Positions 5,876-14,802 of a stretch of DNA of 15,227 nt are shown piece after piece. Where the stretch lies: positions 1 through 15,227 of the forward strand of contig CAIZNF010000126.1 in assembly GCA_903934275.1 (NCBI GenBank), written 5' to 3'. The position numbers and the translations under genes are program-made. Source of the DNA: an uncultured Nitrosomonadales bacterium. GTDB taxonomy: Bacteria > Pseudomonadota > Gammaproteobacteria > Burkholderiales > Gallionellaceae. The first letter of the stretch is position 1. Every line of letters starts with the position of its first letter. The notes beneath the pieces were generated by a model. The model was given only the letters and a program-made list of their open reading frames with translations. It made no database searches and had not been told where the DNA came from.

Positions 5876-8621
5876 AACTTAATTTACCGTGACACTGCTT
5901 GTATTTCCTGCCCGACCCGCATGGACACGGGTCATTGCGCCCTACTTTTTGCCCGTCGCGCACGAACGGTTGGTGCTCTTCACCGGTCAGGGCGGCATCG
6001 GTTGATTGTGACAGCGCCTCGTCATAATCGGCGTGATGATACTGCACATTTTCCGGCGCGGCTGGGGTTTCTACGGACTCGACATCCTCCTCGCTTCTCA
6101 CCTGCACGGTCATCAATATTTGCGTTACCTCGCGCTTGATCGCGTCCAGCATCAGTGAAAACAGCTCGAAGGCCTCGCGTTTGTATTCCTGCTTGGGGCT
6201 TTTTTGCGCATAACCGCGCAAATGGATGCCCTGGCGCAAGTGGTCCAGCGCGGCGAGATGTTCGCGCCAGTGCGTATCCAGGCTTTGCAGCATAATCATA
6301 CGCTCGTAGTGGTGCATGGGTTCGCCACCCACCATTTCCACTTTGGCCTGATATTGCTGCTGTGCATGCTCGATGACGCGAGCGCGCAGGCCCGCTTCGT
6401 TTAATTGTTTGTCTTCCTCCAGCCAGCGCACCAACGGTAATTCCATGCGGAATTCGGCAACCAGCGCCTTTTCCAGCGCGGGCACATCCCATTGTTCTTC
6501 CATACTGTGCGGCGGAATGTACTGGCTGATGGTATCTTCCTGCACACCCTCGCGCATCGCCCGGATGGTTTCAGAAATATCCGAGCTATCCAACAGTTCG
6601 CTGCGCTGTTGGTAAATTACCTTGCGCTGGTCGTTGGCGACATCGTCGTATTCGAGAATCTGCTTACGCATATCGAAATTGCGCGCCTCAACCTTGCGCT
6701 GCGCATTCTCGATGGCGCGCGTCACCCAGCTATGCTCGATCGCTTCACCTTCCGGCAACTTGAACCGGTTCATGATAGCAGTTACCCGGTCGGAAGCGAA
6801 AATGCGCAACAACGGGTCTTCGAGGGACAGAAAGAAACGGCTCGAACCGGGGTCTCCCTGGCGGCCTGAACGACCGCGCAACTGGTTATCCACGCGGCGC
6901 GATTCGTGCCGTTCGGTGCCGATGATGTGCAACCCGCCGCTGTCCAGCACTTGCTGGTGCAATTGCTGCCATTCGGATTTCAACTGCGCGATGCGCTGCT
7001 CTTTGGTTGCTTCGTCCAGGCTTTTGTCGGCGAGAATGTGTTCGACCTGTTTCTCGACATTGCCGCCCAGCACGATGTCCGTGCCACGACCTGCCATATT
7101 GGTGGCAATAGTGACCATCTTGGGCCGTCCGGCTTGCGCGATAATCTGCGCTTCACGTTCATGCTGTTTGGCGTTCAGCACCTGGTGCGGTAGCTTTTCC
7201 TTTTCCAGCAGATGCGACAGCAGTTCGGAATTTTCGATTGATGTCGTGCCCACCAACACCGGTTGTCCGCGCCCGTAGCAATCTTTTATATCGTCGATCA
7301 CCGCCCGGTGTTTTTCACCGGCGGAAAGATATACCTTATCCATCATATCGTTGCGGATAGTCGGGCGATGCGGCGGGATAATCACCGTTTCCAAGCTATA
7401 GATTTGCTGGAATTCATACGCCTCGGTATCCGCAGTGCCGGTCATACCAGCCAACTTTTGGTACATACGGAAATAGTTCTGGAAGGTGATCGAGGCCAGC
7501 GTCTGGTTTTCCTTCTGGATCGATACGCCTTCTTTTGCTTCCACCGCTTGATGCAGGCCATCCGACCAGCGCCGCCCGGACATCAAACGCCCGGTAAATT
7601 CATCCACAATGACGACTTCACCGTTCTGCACGACATACTGCTGATCGCGGTGATACAGGCTATGCGCGCGCAACGCAGCATACAGATGGTGGATCAGGGT
7701 GATGTTGGCAGGGTCGTACAGGCTACCGCCAACCGGCAACAACCCAGCTTGGGTGAGGATACTTTCCGCGTGCTCGTGGCCGGATTCGGAAAGCAATATC
7801 TGGTGGTTCTTCTCGTCCACGCTGAAATCGCCAGGCCCGTCTTCCTCGGCTTCGCCGGACTGATTCATTGACTCCTGACGCACCAGTTGCGGCACCAATT
7901 TATCCATACGCACATAGATGTCGACATTATCTTCGGCCTGGCCGGAGATGATCAATGGTGTGCGCGCCTCGTCGATCAGGATCGAGTCAACCTCATCCAC
8001 GATAGCGTAGCTAAGGGGGCGTTGGTAACGTTCGGATGCTTGCGTCGCCATGTTGTCGCGCAGATAATCGAACCCGAATTCGTTGTTGGTGCCATAAGTG
8101 ACATCGGCGGCGTAAGCGGCCTGTTTATCGCCCGATGGCATTTGCGACAAAATCACGCCCACCGACAAACCGAGGAATCGGTACAGCTTGCCCATCCACT
8201 CGGCATCCCGGCTGGCCAAATAATCGTTCACCGTAACAACATGCACGCCCTTGCCGGAGATCGCATTCAGGTAAACCGGCAGGGTAGCCATCAGGGTTTT
8301 GCCTTCACCGGTGCGCATTTCGGCAATTTTGCCGTAATGCAAAACCATCCCGCCGATCAGTTGCACATCGTAATGACGCATTCCCAATGCGCGTGTGCTT
8401 GCTTCGCGCACCACGGCAAATGCCTCCGGCAACAAAGTGTCAAGCGTTTCACCCTGCGCGAAGCGTTGCCTGAAGCTGTCGGTTTTCTGGCGCAATTCTT
8501 CATCGCCCAACTTGGCGATACCGGCTTCCAGCTTGTTGATAGATTGAACAGTAGCGCGATATTGTTTGAGCAGGCGGTCATTGCGGCTGCCAAAGACGCT
8601 TTTTAGTACATTGGAAATCAT
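5874..8621 (-). CDS. secA: Preprotein translocase ATPase SecA
   Basis: SecA drives secretory preproteins through SecYEG by ATP hydrolysis, at the inner face of the membrane. The 915 residues fit the proteobacterial length (E. coli about 901). Visible landmarks: Walker A MRTGEGKT at 102-109 (Lys108), DEVD Walker B at 209-212, the conserved [12 protein letters not shown] at 132-143, [10 protein letters not shown] and [19 protein letters not shown] in the second nucleotide-binding half, and the C-terminal zinc site [13 protein letters not shown] (Cys899, Cys901, Cys910, His911). The start gives the usual [16 protein letters not shown]. The ribosome site is weak (TGAGAAAAT). The M23 peptidase gene lies upstream, but a 190-bp inverted-repeat element and a terminator separate them, so secA probably has its own promoter, possibly inside that element. 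No secM-like leader is visible. Confidence 0.98.
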   Translation of the reverse strand: MISNVLKSVFGSRNDRLLKQYRATVQSINKLEAGIAKLGDEELRQKTDSFRQRFAQGETLDTLLPEAFAVVREASTRALGMRHYDVQLIGGMVLHYGKIAEMRTGEGKTLMATLPVYLNAISGKGVHVVTVNDYLASRDAEWMGKLYRFLGLSVGVILSQMPSGDKQAAYAADVTYGTNNEFGFDYLRDNMATQASERYQRPLSYAIVDEVDSILIDEARTPLIISGQAEDNVDIYVRMDKLVPQLVRQESMNQSGEAEEDGPGDFSVDEKNHQILLSESGHEHAESILTQAGLLPVGGSLYDPANITLIHHLYAALRAHSLYHRDQQYVVQNGEVVIVDEFTGRLMSGRRWSDGLHQAVEAKEGVSIQKENQTLASITFQNYFRMYQKLAGMTGTADTEAYEFQQIYSLETVIIPPHRPTIRNDMMDKVYLSAGEKHRAVIDDIKDCYGRGQPVLVGTTSIENSELLSHLLEKEKLPHQVLNAKQHEREAQIIAQAGRPKMVTIATNMAGRGTDIVLGGNVEKQVEHILADKSLDEATKEQRIAQLKSEWQQLHQQVLDSGGLHIIGTERHESRRVDNQLRGRSGRQGDPGSSRFFLSLEDPLLRIFASDRVTAIMNRFKLPEGEAIEHSWVTRAIENAQRKVEARNFDMRKQILEYDDVANDQRKVIYQQRSELLDSSDISETIRAMREGVQEDTISQYIPPHSMEEQWDVPALEKALVAEFRMELPLVRWLEEDKQLNEAGLRARVIEHAQQQYQAKVEMVGGEPMHHYERMIMLQSLDTHWREHLAALDHLRQGIHLRGYAQKSPKQEYKREAFELFSLMLDAIKREVTQILMTVQVRSEEDVESVETPAAPENVQYHHADYDEALSQSTDAALTGEEHQPFVRDGQKVGRNDPCPCGSGRKYKQCHGKLS

Positions 8622-8645
8622 ATTTTCTCAAACTACAAAATAAGA

Positions 8646-8835
8646 AAGGGGGCCTCTAAAAATTCAAATTTAACCCAAATGCAAGGCGCGGAAAAATTCC
8701 AGTCCCGGCTAACCTAAAGGTTAGCCCTACACTGAAACTTCGTTTTACTGCTCAACATACGGCCTACAATGTAAGCAAGAATTTTTTACGCAACACGGCA
8801 GTTGGGATGAAATACGGATTTTTAGAGGCCTCCTT
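8646..8835. mobile_element. MITE-like inverted-repeat element between M23 gene and secA
   Basis: The ends (8646-8663 and 8818-8835) are inverted repeats matching at 17 of 18 positions (AAGGRGGCCTCTAAAAAT), 13 of them a perfect run. The interior has no coding frame but contains a 9-bp palindrome GGCTAACCT-AA-AGGTTAGCC (8707-8726). No clear target-site duplication flanks it. Size and structure fit a non-autonomous transposable element or a large REP-like element. It ends 24 bp upstream of the secA start, so it must influence or contain the secA promoter. Confidence 0.6.
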
Positions 8836-8847
8836 AAAGATTTAACA

Positions 8848-8885
8848 ACAAATAATAAAGGGTGAGGTTAATCATCACCTCACCC
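8848..8885 (-). terminator. Rho-independent terminator after the M23 peptidase gene
   Basis: GGGTGAGGT (8860-8868) pairs with ACCTCACCC (8877-8885) over an 8-nt loop, followed on the minus strand by TTTATTATTTG. It begins 21 bp after the M23 stop codon and would separate that gene's transcript from secA. Confidence 0.75.
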
Positions 8886-8906
8886 TCACCAATATTTATC
8901 CCCCTG

Positions 8907-9827
8907 TTAACCGGCAGCTTTTTCCAAAAAGCGCACGGGGTTCTGGGCTGATCCTTTATAGCGTACTTCAAAATGCAAATGACTGCCGGTGGAACGCCCT
9001 GTATTCCCGACTTCGGCAACCTTCTCACCGCGCCGCACCACCTGGCCAACTTTCACCAACAATCGCGAGGCATGAGCGTAGCGCGTGATAATGTCATTGC
9101 CGTGATCAATTTCGACCATGTTACCATACTGGGGATGCCGGTCTGAATAGGCCACCACACCGCCTGCCGAAGCGCGAATTGCAGTCCCAGTCTGAACCAT
9201 ATAATCGACACCTTCATGCATGGCATTTTGGCCGGTAAAAGGATCCAGACGCCAACCAAAGTTCGACGAATAGAACCCCTCGTTGATTGGCGGTATCGAT
9301 GGTAATAATTTGCGGCTCAATTGATTCTGCAACAGCATGGTTTCCAGCGCCAGCAACTTATCGCTACGATCATTGACCGCTTTGATCAACCCGTTCAACT
9401 GATGATCCAGATTGGACACTGACATTTCCTGAACGGGCAAAGTCACCAACGGCCCGCCCTGTGCGGGCATCTGGTCAAACTTGAATTCTTCCGGTTTCAT
9501 GCCGGTCAGTTTAGCCAGTCGTGCGCCAAGAGCGTCTAGACGCTGCATCTGCGCCTGCATCTGTCCGACACGTGCAGCCATGGCATCCAGACTGCTATGC
9601 AGATAAGACTGCTGCTTTTGTTGCTCGGCGCTCTGCACTTTGGATAAAAAAGTGCGCATCCCGTCCCCCAAGCTTTCCGGGGCAAAGCGCACAAGTGAGT
9701 ACTGCATGGTAAATGCAGCGCCCAGCATCGTCCCGAACAGCAATAACAGCAGTAATGAAATCTGCCAGCCGTTCAGCGTAATACTGCGAGTCTTTGCCAA
9801 GCTACTGGAAACTAGAATAACATTCAT
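8907..9827 (-). CDS. Membrane-anchored M23 family metallopeptidase
   Basis: The 306-residue protein has a short cytoplasmic N-terminus, one membrane helix at about 22-41, a Gln-rich coiled-coil segment (about 60-110) and a LytM/M23 domain at about 182-300. Zinc ligands are present: His204 and Asp208 in HEGVDY, and His285 in SHLHFEV, with His283 also in place, so it should be an active peptidoglycan endopeptidase in the periplasm, not a degenerate activator. The start has a strong ribosome site (GGAGGAG). In Betaproteobacteria this type of M23 gene often precedes secA with dciA divergent, as here. It shares a 32-bp intergenic region with dciA, so the two promoters must overlap. Cross-link specificity cannot be told from sequence. 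Confidence 0.92.
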   Translation of the reverse strand: MNVILVSSSLAKTRSITLNGWQISLLLLLLFGTMLGAAFTMQYSLVRFAPESLGDGMRTFLSKVQSAEQQKQQSYLHSSLDAMAARVGQMQAQMQRLDALGARLAKLTGMKPEEFKFDQMPAQGGPLVTLPVQEMSVSNLDHQLNGLIKAVNDRSDKLLALETMLLQNQLSRKLLPSIPPINEGFYSSNFGWRLDPFTGQNAMHEGVDYMVQTGTAIRASAGGVVAYSDRHPQYGNMVEIDHGNDIITRYAHASRLLVKVGQVVRRGEKVAEVGNTGRSTGSHLHFEVRYKGSAQNPVRFLEKAAG

Positions 9828-9859
9828 GTCTCCTCCCTTCTCAATGTGATCATAAAGTT

Positions 9860-10282
9860 GTGACGCAACGATTCAAATCACTACTAAACGGCGATTCGGA
9901 ATTACGCCCGCTTCTGGACAAAGTGCAGGCTTTGTCGGCTTTGCAACACCATTTTGCCAGTGTCGCCCCCACCCACCTTGCGCAATCCAGCCAAGTGTTG
10001 AGTCTGCGAGCGGGCATTCTCAGTATCGCCGTTGCCAATGCAACTGTCGCCGCCAAATTACGCCAACTTGTGCCGGAACTTATCGTTATGCTGCAAAACT
10101 GCGACTGTGAGGTTAGCGGAATCCGCGTAAAGGTGCAAGTTTCCTTTAGCGGAAGCCAACCGGAATTAAAGCCACGCATACTTGGCAAAGCGGCTCAGGA
10201 TGCGCTGGGTGAGCTTAGCCAAAGCCTCGGCGACTCGCCGCTTAAACTCGCGCTGAAAAAGATGATCGAAGCGAAAGCGTAG
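9860..10282 (+). CDS. dciA: DciA (DUF721) replicative helicase loader
   Basis: The 140-residue protein matches DUF721/DciA: an N-terminal KH-like part (about 1-95, with LQHHFASVAP and LSIAVANATVAAKLRQLVPEL) and a variable C-terminal helical tail. DciA loads or stimulates the DnaB helicase in bacteria that lack the DnaC/DnaI loaders. The start is a GTG at 9860 without a clear Shine-Dalgarno; no in-frame ATG lies just upstream, and homologues begin with similar MTQR/MSQR residues. It is the only plus-strand core gene here, diverging from the M23 gene by 32 bp. Both the GTG start and the poor ribosome site suggest low expression, which is inference. Confidence 0.85.
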   Translation: MTQRFKSLLNGDSELRPLLDKVQALSALQHHFASVAPTHLAQSSQVLSLRAGILSIAVANATVAAKLRQLVPELIVMLQNCDCEVSGIRVKVQVSFSGSQPELKPRILGKAAQDALGELSQSLGDSPLKLALKKMIEAKA

Positions 10283-10323
10283 AGGCGTGCAGCTAATAGT
10301 TGGCCCAAATAATCCATTAGCCA

Positions 10324-10369
10324 GTCATTCCCTGTCACCCCTGCGAAAAAGAGGGTGCCAGGGAATGAC
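10324..10369. repeat. Long hairpin between convergent dciA and ubiC
   Basis: GTCATTCCCTG (10324-10334) pairs exactly with 10359-10369, and after one mismatch CACCC pairs with GGGTG further in. It belongs to the widespread GTCATTCC...GGAATGAC type of intergenic palindrome. Between two converging genes it may stop both transcripts, but it lacks T tracts. Confidence 0.7.
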
Positions 10370-10397
10370 ACAGCTTTGTACCAATGGGTTATCGCTC

Positions 10398-10937
10398 TCA
10401 CGCCGATTTGACAAGGTCAAGAATTTCCGGCAAAAAAACTTCCGTCACCAGCAGTGGCGCGCCGTGCAAATAAAACAGAGAGCGGCGCGCCCATAATCTG
10501 CCCGGCGGTTGGCTCAGCGCAGCGGCGGCACACTGATACAACGGATGCATATTGCGCAACGCCTTGTAATGCAGCGGTTTGCGCTCCACCAGCGGATGCG
10601 CGAACAGTAACGCGCCAAGCGGCTTGTTGCCCAAGCCTTGTACCGCAGACCATGCGCCGCGCAGATGCTGCCGGGCGCACGCGCTGTGCGCAAATACCAC
10701 GGGCCGGCCATCAGCGTACAAAAATACTTCACGCGAATAGGCAAGATGCCCCGGCGCAACATCCAACAATGCGGCCTCATCCGGCGCGATGCGCGCCAGT
10801 CCGCTGCGCACTCCACGTACCGCGAAGCGGGTACAGCGTTGCTGGATGCGCTGAGTCAACGAACCGTGATTGCGCAGCCAGGGCGCGTAATTCGCTTCGA
10901 CATTGGGTGAAAAATGGTGCCAGCCGTGATTATTCAT
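10398..10937 (-). CDS. ubiC: Chorismate pyruvate-lyase
   Basis: UbiC cleaves chorismate to 4-hydroxybenzoate and pyruvate, the first committed step of ubiquinone synthesis, in the cytoplasm. The 179 residues are close to family length. Conserved segments: WL...GSLTQRI (20-31), SREVFLYADGRPVVFAHS (68-85) with Arg69 at the E. coli Arg76 position, GNKPLGALLF (103-112), and RRSLFYLHGAPLLVTEVFLP (151-170) with Glu166 matching the E. coli catalytic Glu. The frame has no good ribosome site near the ATG. It lies 78 bp after recG in the same direction, in a gap rich in short G/C tracts and an imperfect GACAGGC/GCTTGTC hairpin. UbiA, the usual partner, is not in this window. Confidence 0.88.
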   Translation of the reverse strand: MNNHGWHHFSPNVEANYAPWLRNHGSLTQRIQQRCTRFAVRGVRSGLARIAPDEAALLDVAPGHLAYSREVFLYADGRPVVFAHSACARQHLRGAWSAVQGLGNKPLGALLFAHPLVERKPLHYKALRNMHPLYQCAAAALSQPPGRLWARRSLFYLHGAPLLVTEVFLPEILDLVKSA

Positions 10938-11015
10938 AATGGAGAAGCCCCTCTTGGCCTCCCCCGCTCCGACAGGCTCATGGCAGGCTTGTCAGGGGAG
11001 GAGTTAAAGGGGGGT

Positions 11016-13115
11016 TCAGGCGTGCAAATAGTCATGTTTATTTGCCATCCAGCGGTGTAAATGCGCTTGTGCCGCTTCGTGAAAATCGCGCAGCAATTCG
11101 TCGGCGGCCTGCCGCGCATGATTCAGTAAATCCTCGTCCGTGCCGATGTCGGCAAAGCGCAGCATTGCCACACCGCTTTGTCGCGCGCCGAGCAATTCGC
11201 CCGGTCCGCGTAATTGTAAATCCTGCTGTGCGATGGCAAAGCCGTCGGTGCTTTCAAAAATGATTTTCAGGCGCGCCCGTGCCAGTTCGGAGAGCGGTTG
11301 CTGATACAACAGGATGCACAGGCTGTGGGCCGCGCCGCGCCCCACCCGCCCGCGCAGCTGGTGCAGTTGCGCCAGCCCCATACGCTCGGCATGGTCGATC
11401 ACCATCATGCTGGCATTCGGCACGTCCACGCCGACTTCGATCACCGTGGTGGCAACCAACAGTTGCAGCTCGTTCGCCTTGAATGCCGCCATCACACGCG
11501 CCTTTTCGGCATTATCCAGTTTGCCATGCACCAGCCCGACGCGCAGCTCCGGGAAGGTTTTCATGAGCAATTGATAGGTTTCCAGCGCGGTTTGCAATTG
11601 CAGGATTTCAGATTCGTCGATCAGCGGGCAGACCCAATAGGCTTGCTGTCCTTCCATGCAAGCGGCGCGCACTCTATCGATCACCTCGTCGCGGCGTTCA
11701 TCGCTGACCAGCTTGGTGACCACCGGCGTGCGGCCGGGCGGCAATTCGTCGATCACCGACACATCCAGGTCCGCATAATAGCTCATCGCCAAGGTGCGCG
11801 GGATCGGTGTGGCGCTCATCATCAACTGATGCGGCTCATTCGAATCCGATTTTGCCGGTGAAATAGAGTTCGAATATTTTCCCTTGTTGCGTAAAGCGAG
11901 ACGCTGCTGCACGCCGAATTTGTGTTGCTCATCGACAATCGCCAAGCCGAGTTTGTAAAACTCGATGGAACCCTGAAACAGCGCGTGTGTACCTATAGCG
12001 AGCAACGTCTCACCGCTGGCAATTTTTTCGGCAGCGAGTTGTTTTTCCTTTTTCTTCAGGCTGCCGGACAGCCATACCGGCGTAATGCCGAGCGGTTCTA
12101 GCCAGTCGCGCAGCTTGAGGTAATGCTGCTCGGCGAGAATCTCAGTGGGCGACATCAGCGCGGCTTGATAACCGTTTTCGATAGCCTGCAACGCGGCAAG
12201 TGCCGCAACGATAGTCTTGCCACTGCCTACATCACCGAGCAGCAAACGCTGCATCGGGTGCGGTTGCGCGAGATCGCGGCTAATCTCGGCAAAACTGCGC
12301 TGTTGCGCTTTGGTCAGCGCGAATGGCAATGCTTTTATCAGGGGTGCGGTGAATTGCCGGTGCGGCGCAAGAATTGGTGCGAGACGCTTGCCGCGTTCGC
12401 GGTGATGCGCGCGCATCGACAGTTGCTGCGCCAGCAATTCGTCAAACTTGATGCGCCTCCATGCAGCGTTGGTACGATCTCCCAAGGAAATGGCAGCGAT
12501 ATCCGGCGTAGGGTTATGCAATAATTTGATGCTGTCAGCGAAGCCTGCCAGATTCAGCCTTTGCAATAATATCTCAGGCAAAGTATCGGCCAATGGCAGT
12601 GTTTCCAGCGCGTTGGCAATCAGCTTGCGCAACACCATTTGCGACAATCCCGCGGTAGTCGGGTAGATTGGCGTGAGGCTTTGTTGCAGCGGCGTATCAT
12701 CGTCCACCGTGCGACATTTCGGATGCACCATTTCCAGGCCGTAATAGCCCATGCGCACTTCGCCGACTGCGCGTACCTGCTTGCCCTCCGCAAGCTGTTT
12801 TTGTTGGCTTGGATAAAAATTCAAAAACCTCAAATACAGCTCTCCGCCGTTATCCTGCAAACGGCAGACCAAGGTGCGGCGCGGGCGGAAGATCACCTCA
12901 CTATGCGCGACGATTCCCTGCACCTGCACGGTTTGGCCCGGCTGCGCGGTTGAGATTGGCGCGAGATGTGTTTCGTCTTCATAGCGCAACGGCAAATGCA
13001 ACAGCAAGTCGGTGCGGTGATGGATGCCGAGCTTGGCGAGCCTGCTTAATGTGGCAGGCGGAATTTTTGCGGGCGCATTCAATTCGTGTTTTTCACGATA
13101 TGTGTTGGCAGACAT
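11016..13115 (-). CDS. recG: ATP-dependent DNA helicase RecG
   Basis: RecG reverses stalled replication forks and branch-migrates Holliday junctions. The 699-residue product has the usual order: an N-terminal wedge/OB domain (about 20-170, with LRYEDET and LRFLNFYPSQ), then two helicase domains. Motifs seen: Walker A GDVGSGKT at 294-301 (Lys300), DEQHKFG at 395-401, SATPIPRTLAMS at 434-445, VHGKLD at 529-534, and ATTVIEVGVDVPNASMMVI with QLRGRVGRG (587-594). The loop between DEQHKFG and the SATPIPR motif seems several residues longer than in E. coli (about 408-430, Ser/Asn/Lys rich); I could not compute this. The ribosome site GAGG lies 5 nt before ATG but inside the arm of a 10-bp hairpin, suggesting translational control. 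ridA lies 85 bp upstream, ubiC downstream. Confidence 0.97.
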   Translation of the reverse strand: MSANTYREKHELNAPAKIPPATLSRLAKLGIHHRTDLLLHLPLRYEDETHLAPISTAQPGQTVQVQGIVAHSEVIFRPRRTLVCRLQDNGGELYLRFLNFYPSQQKQLAEGKQVRAVGEVRMGYYGLEMVHPKCRTVDDDTPLQQSLTPIYPTTAGLSQMVLRKLIANALETLPLADTLPEILLQRLNLAGFADSIKLLHNPTPDIAAISLGDRTNAAWRRIKFDELLAQQLSMRAHHRERGKRLAPILAPHRQFTAPLIKALPFALTKAQQRSFAEISRDLAQPHPMQRLLLGDVGSGKTIVAALAALQAIENGYQAALMSPTEILAEQHYLKLRDWLEPLGITPVWLSGSLKKKEKQLAAEKIASGETLLAIGTHALFQGSIEFYKLGLAIVDEQHKFGVQQRLALRNKGKYSNSISPAKSDSNEPHQLMMSATPIPRTLAMSYYADLDVSVIDELPPGRTPVVTKLVSDERRDEVIDRVRAACMEGQQAYWVCPLIDESEILQLQTALETYQLLMKTFPELRVGLVHGKLDNAEKARVMAAFKANELQLLVATTVIEVGVDVPNASMMVIDHAERMGLAQLHQLRGRVGRGAAHSLCILLYQQPLSELARARLKIIFESTDGFAIAQQDLQLRGPGELLGARQSGVAMLRFADIGTDEDLLNHARQAADELLRDFHEAAQAHLHRWMANKHDYLHA

Positions 13116-13120
13116 TGTTC

Positions 13121-13157
13121 CCTCGCTCCGCGCGGAAACGACAAATACGGAGCGAGG
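13121..13157 (-). promoter_or_regulatory. Hairpin that can hide the recG ribosome-binding site
   Basis: CCTCGCTCCG (13121-13130) is the exact reverse complement of 13148-13157, with a 17-nt loop. On the minus strand the second arm, CGGAGCGAGG, contains the Shine-Dalgarno and ends 5 nt before the recG ATG (13115). Formed in RNA, it would mask the ribosome site of recG. The structure is plain from the sequence; any regulatory role is inferred. Confidence 0.55.
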
Positions 13158-13200
13158 ACATGATTAAGAATTCAATTAGGATGGCGTAAATGATGCCTCC

Positions 13201-13590
13201 TTAATCTTGAACGACCAGCACGCCATCCATTTCCACCAACGCGGCGCGCGGCAACGCCGCCACGCCCACTGCGGCTCGTGCCGGATACGGCTGATGAAAA
13301 TAACCCGCCATAATTTCGTTTACTTTGGCAAAATTGGCGAGGTCGGTGAGATACACATTCAACTTCACCATATCGTCAAAACTGCTGCCGGAAGCGCTCG
13401 CCACCGCGCGCAGATTTCGAAATACACGATGGATTTGCGCCTCGATACCCTCCACCATCTGCATAGTGTCCGGATCGAGTCCGATCTGCCCAGACAGGTA
13501 CACCGTGTCATCGACTCGCACCGCTTGGGAATAAGTGCCGATTGCGGCGGGCGCATCGGGGGTTTGAACAGCTTGTTTGTTGCTTGCCAT
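13201..13590 (-). CDS. ridA: RidA family reactive enamine/imine deaminase
   Basis: RidA hydrolyses reactive enamines and imines such as 2-aminoacrylate formed by pyridoxal-phosphate enzymes. The 129 residues match the family size (E. coli 128). Key residues line up: Tyr20, Arg105 (substrate carboxylate, in [14 protein letters not shown]) and Glu120 (in [11 protein letters not shown]), with the signature [20 protein letters not shown] at 18-37. The ATG follows AGGAG by about 7 nt. It reads leftward toward recG with an 85-bp gap that holds the recG hairpin; co-transcription is plausible. A housekeeping role fits the context. RidA and its paralogues cannot always be told apart without a tree. 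Confidence 0.92.
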   Translation of the reverse strand: MASNKQAVQTPDAPAAIGTYSQAVRVDDTVYLSGQIGLDPDTMQMVEGIEAQIHRVFRNLRAVASASGSSFDDMVKLNVYLTDLANFAKVNEIMAGYFHQPYPARAAVGVAALPRAALVEMDGVLVVQD

Positions 13591-13649
13591 ATTTAACTCC
13601 TGCTAAAAAGGTTGCTTGATTTAATCATAGGGTTGGCTGTGCCCACCAT

Positions 13650-13670
13650 GCCTGTCCTGAGCTTGTCGAA
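13650..13670. repeat. Fragment of a dispersed intergenic repeat
   Basis: The CCTGAGCTTGTCGAAG sequence between ruvB and ridA is a common dispersed element in many proteobacterial genomes. A related stretch occurs near 10966-10996. No function is claimed. Confidence 0.4.
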
Positions 13671-13681
13671 GCGGTCGGAGA

Positions 13682-14764
13682 CTACAACAGCAAATCGCCA
13701 TTGACCGGATTGAGGCCAATTGGATTATTTGCAACCGCCAGCCCGAAATGGCGATAGGCATTTGCGGTGGCCATGCGACCACGCGGCGTGCGTTGCAGAT
13801 AACCCTGCTGAATCAGATACGGCTCCAATACATCTTCTATGGTATCGCGCTCCTCACCAATAGCGGCAGCGAGATTGTCCACGCCTACCGGTCCGCCAAG
13901 GAACTTCTCGATGACGGTGAGCAGCAATTTCCTATCCATCACATCTAGCCCTCGCGAGTCCACGTCCAGCATAATCAGTGCGGCATCCGCCACTTCGCGC
14001 GTCGCATCACCGCCCGCTTTTACATCGGCAAAATCGCGCACGCGACGCAGCAGGCGGTTGGCGATACGCGGCGTTCCGCGTGAACGGGTGGCGATTTCCA
14101 ATGCGCCATCATGCGACAGATTCATCTCCAGCAGTCCGGCCGAACGCATCACGATGCGCTGCAATTCTTCCGGCGTGTAGAACTCCAGCCTTGCAACAAT
14201 CCCGAAGCGGTCGCGTAACGGATTGGTCAGCATCCCCGCGCGCGTGGTCGCCCCCACCAACGTGAACGGGGGCAGATCAAGCTTCACCGAGCGCGCCGCT
14301 GGGCCTTCCCCGATCATGATATCGATCTGGTAATCCTCAAGAGCGGGATAGAGAATTTCTTCCACCACCGGCGACAAACGGTGTATTTCGTCGATAAATA
14401 ATACATCGTTCGGTTCGAGATTGGTCAGCAGTGCGGCGAGGTCGCCCGCACGCTCCAATACCGGACCGGAAGTATGGCGCAGATTTACACCCATTTCGCG
14501 TGCAATGATCTGCGCCAGAGTGGTTTTACCCAAGCCGGGCGGGCCAAACAGCAGCACATGATCGAGCGGCTCCTTGCGCAACCTTGCCGCTTCGATGAAT
14601 ATTTCCAACTGGCCGCGTATTTTTTCCTGCCCGACATATTCGTCAAGTTGTTTGGGGCGCAACGCGCGCTCCAAAACCTCCTCCTGCTTCGACACGGGAA
14701 CGGCTGCGACCATCCTGCTGGATTCGATGCAAGGCTCGGCGGTGAGATTATCACTGTGGATCAT
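13682..14764 (-). CDS. ruvB: Holliday junction branch migration ATPase RuvB
   Basis: RuvB is the hexameric motor of the RuvAB branch-migration complex in recombinational repair. I start it at the ATG at 14764 (360 residues, beginning MIHSDNL), matching RuvB N-termini; the open frame reaches back to 15016, but the extra 84 residues do not resemble the family. Landmarks: [14 protein letters not shown] (33-46), Walker A GPPGLGKT (74-81), [16 protein letters not shown] (98-113), Walker B DEIH (125-128), sensor segment GATTRAG (171-177), [11 protein letters not shown] (186-196) and [15 protein letters not shown] in the third domain. There is no close Shine-Dalgarno, and a TATAAT sits 7 nt upstream of the ATG, suggesting leaderless translation or a start just inside. 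ruvA and ruvC, often adjacent, are not in the window. Confidence 0.97.
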   Translation of the reverse strand: MIHSDNLTAEPCIESSRMVAAVPVSKQEEVLERALRPKQLDEYVGQEKIRGQLEIFIEAARLRKEPLDHVLLFGPPGLGKTTLAQIIAREMGVNLRHTSGPVLERAGDLAALLTNLEPNDVLFIDEIHRLSPVVEEILYPALEDYQIDIMIGEGPAARSVKLDLPPFTLVGATTRAGMLTNPLRDRFGIVARLEFYTPEELQRIVMRSAGLLEMNLSHDGALEIATRSRGTPRIANRLLRRVRDFADVKAGGDATREVADAALIMLDVDSRGLDVMDRKLLLTVIEKFLGGPVGVDNLAAAIGEERDTIEDVLEPYLIQQGYLQRTPRGRMATANAYRHFGLAVANNPIGLNPVNGDLLL

Positions 14765-14770
14765 GGCTTG

Positions 14771-14802
14771 ATTATATTTCCTATTGGTCTCGTATCGGTC
14801 AA
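14771..14802 (-). promoter_or_regulatory. Candidate ruvB promoter with TATAAT adjacent to the start codon
   Basis: On the minus strand TTGACC (14797-14802) is followed by AATATAAT at 14771-14778. TATAAT (14771-14776) is perfect but 20 bp from TTGACC, and AAATAT lies at 17 bp. Either way transcription would begin within a few nt of the ruvB ATG at 14764. No SOS box (CTGT-N8-ACAG) is visible. Confidence 0.4.
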
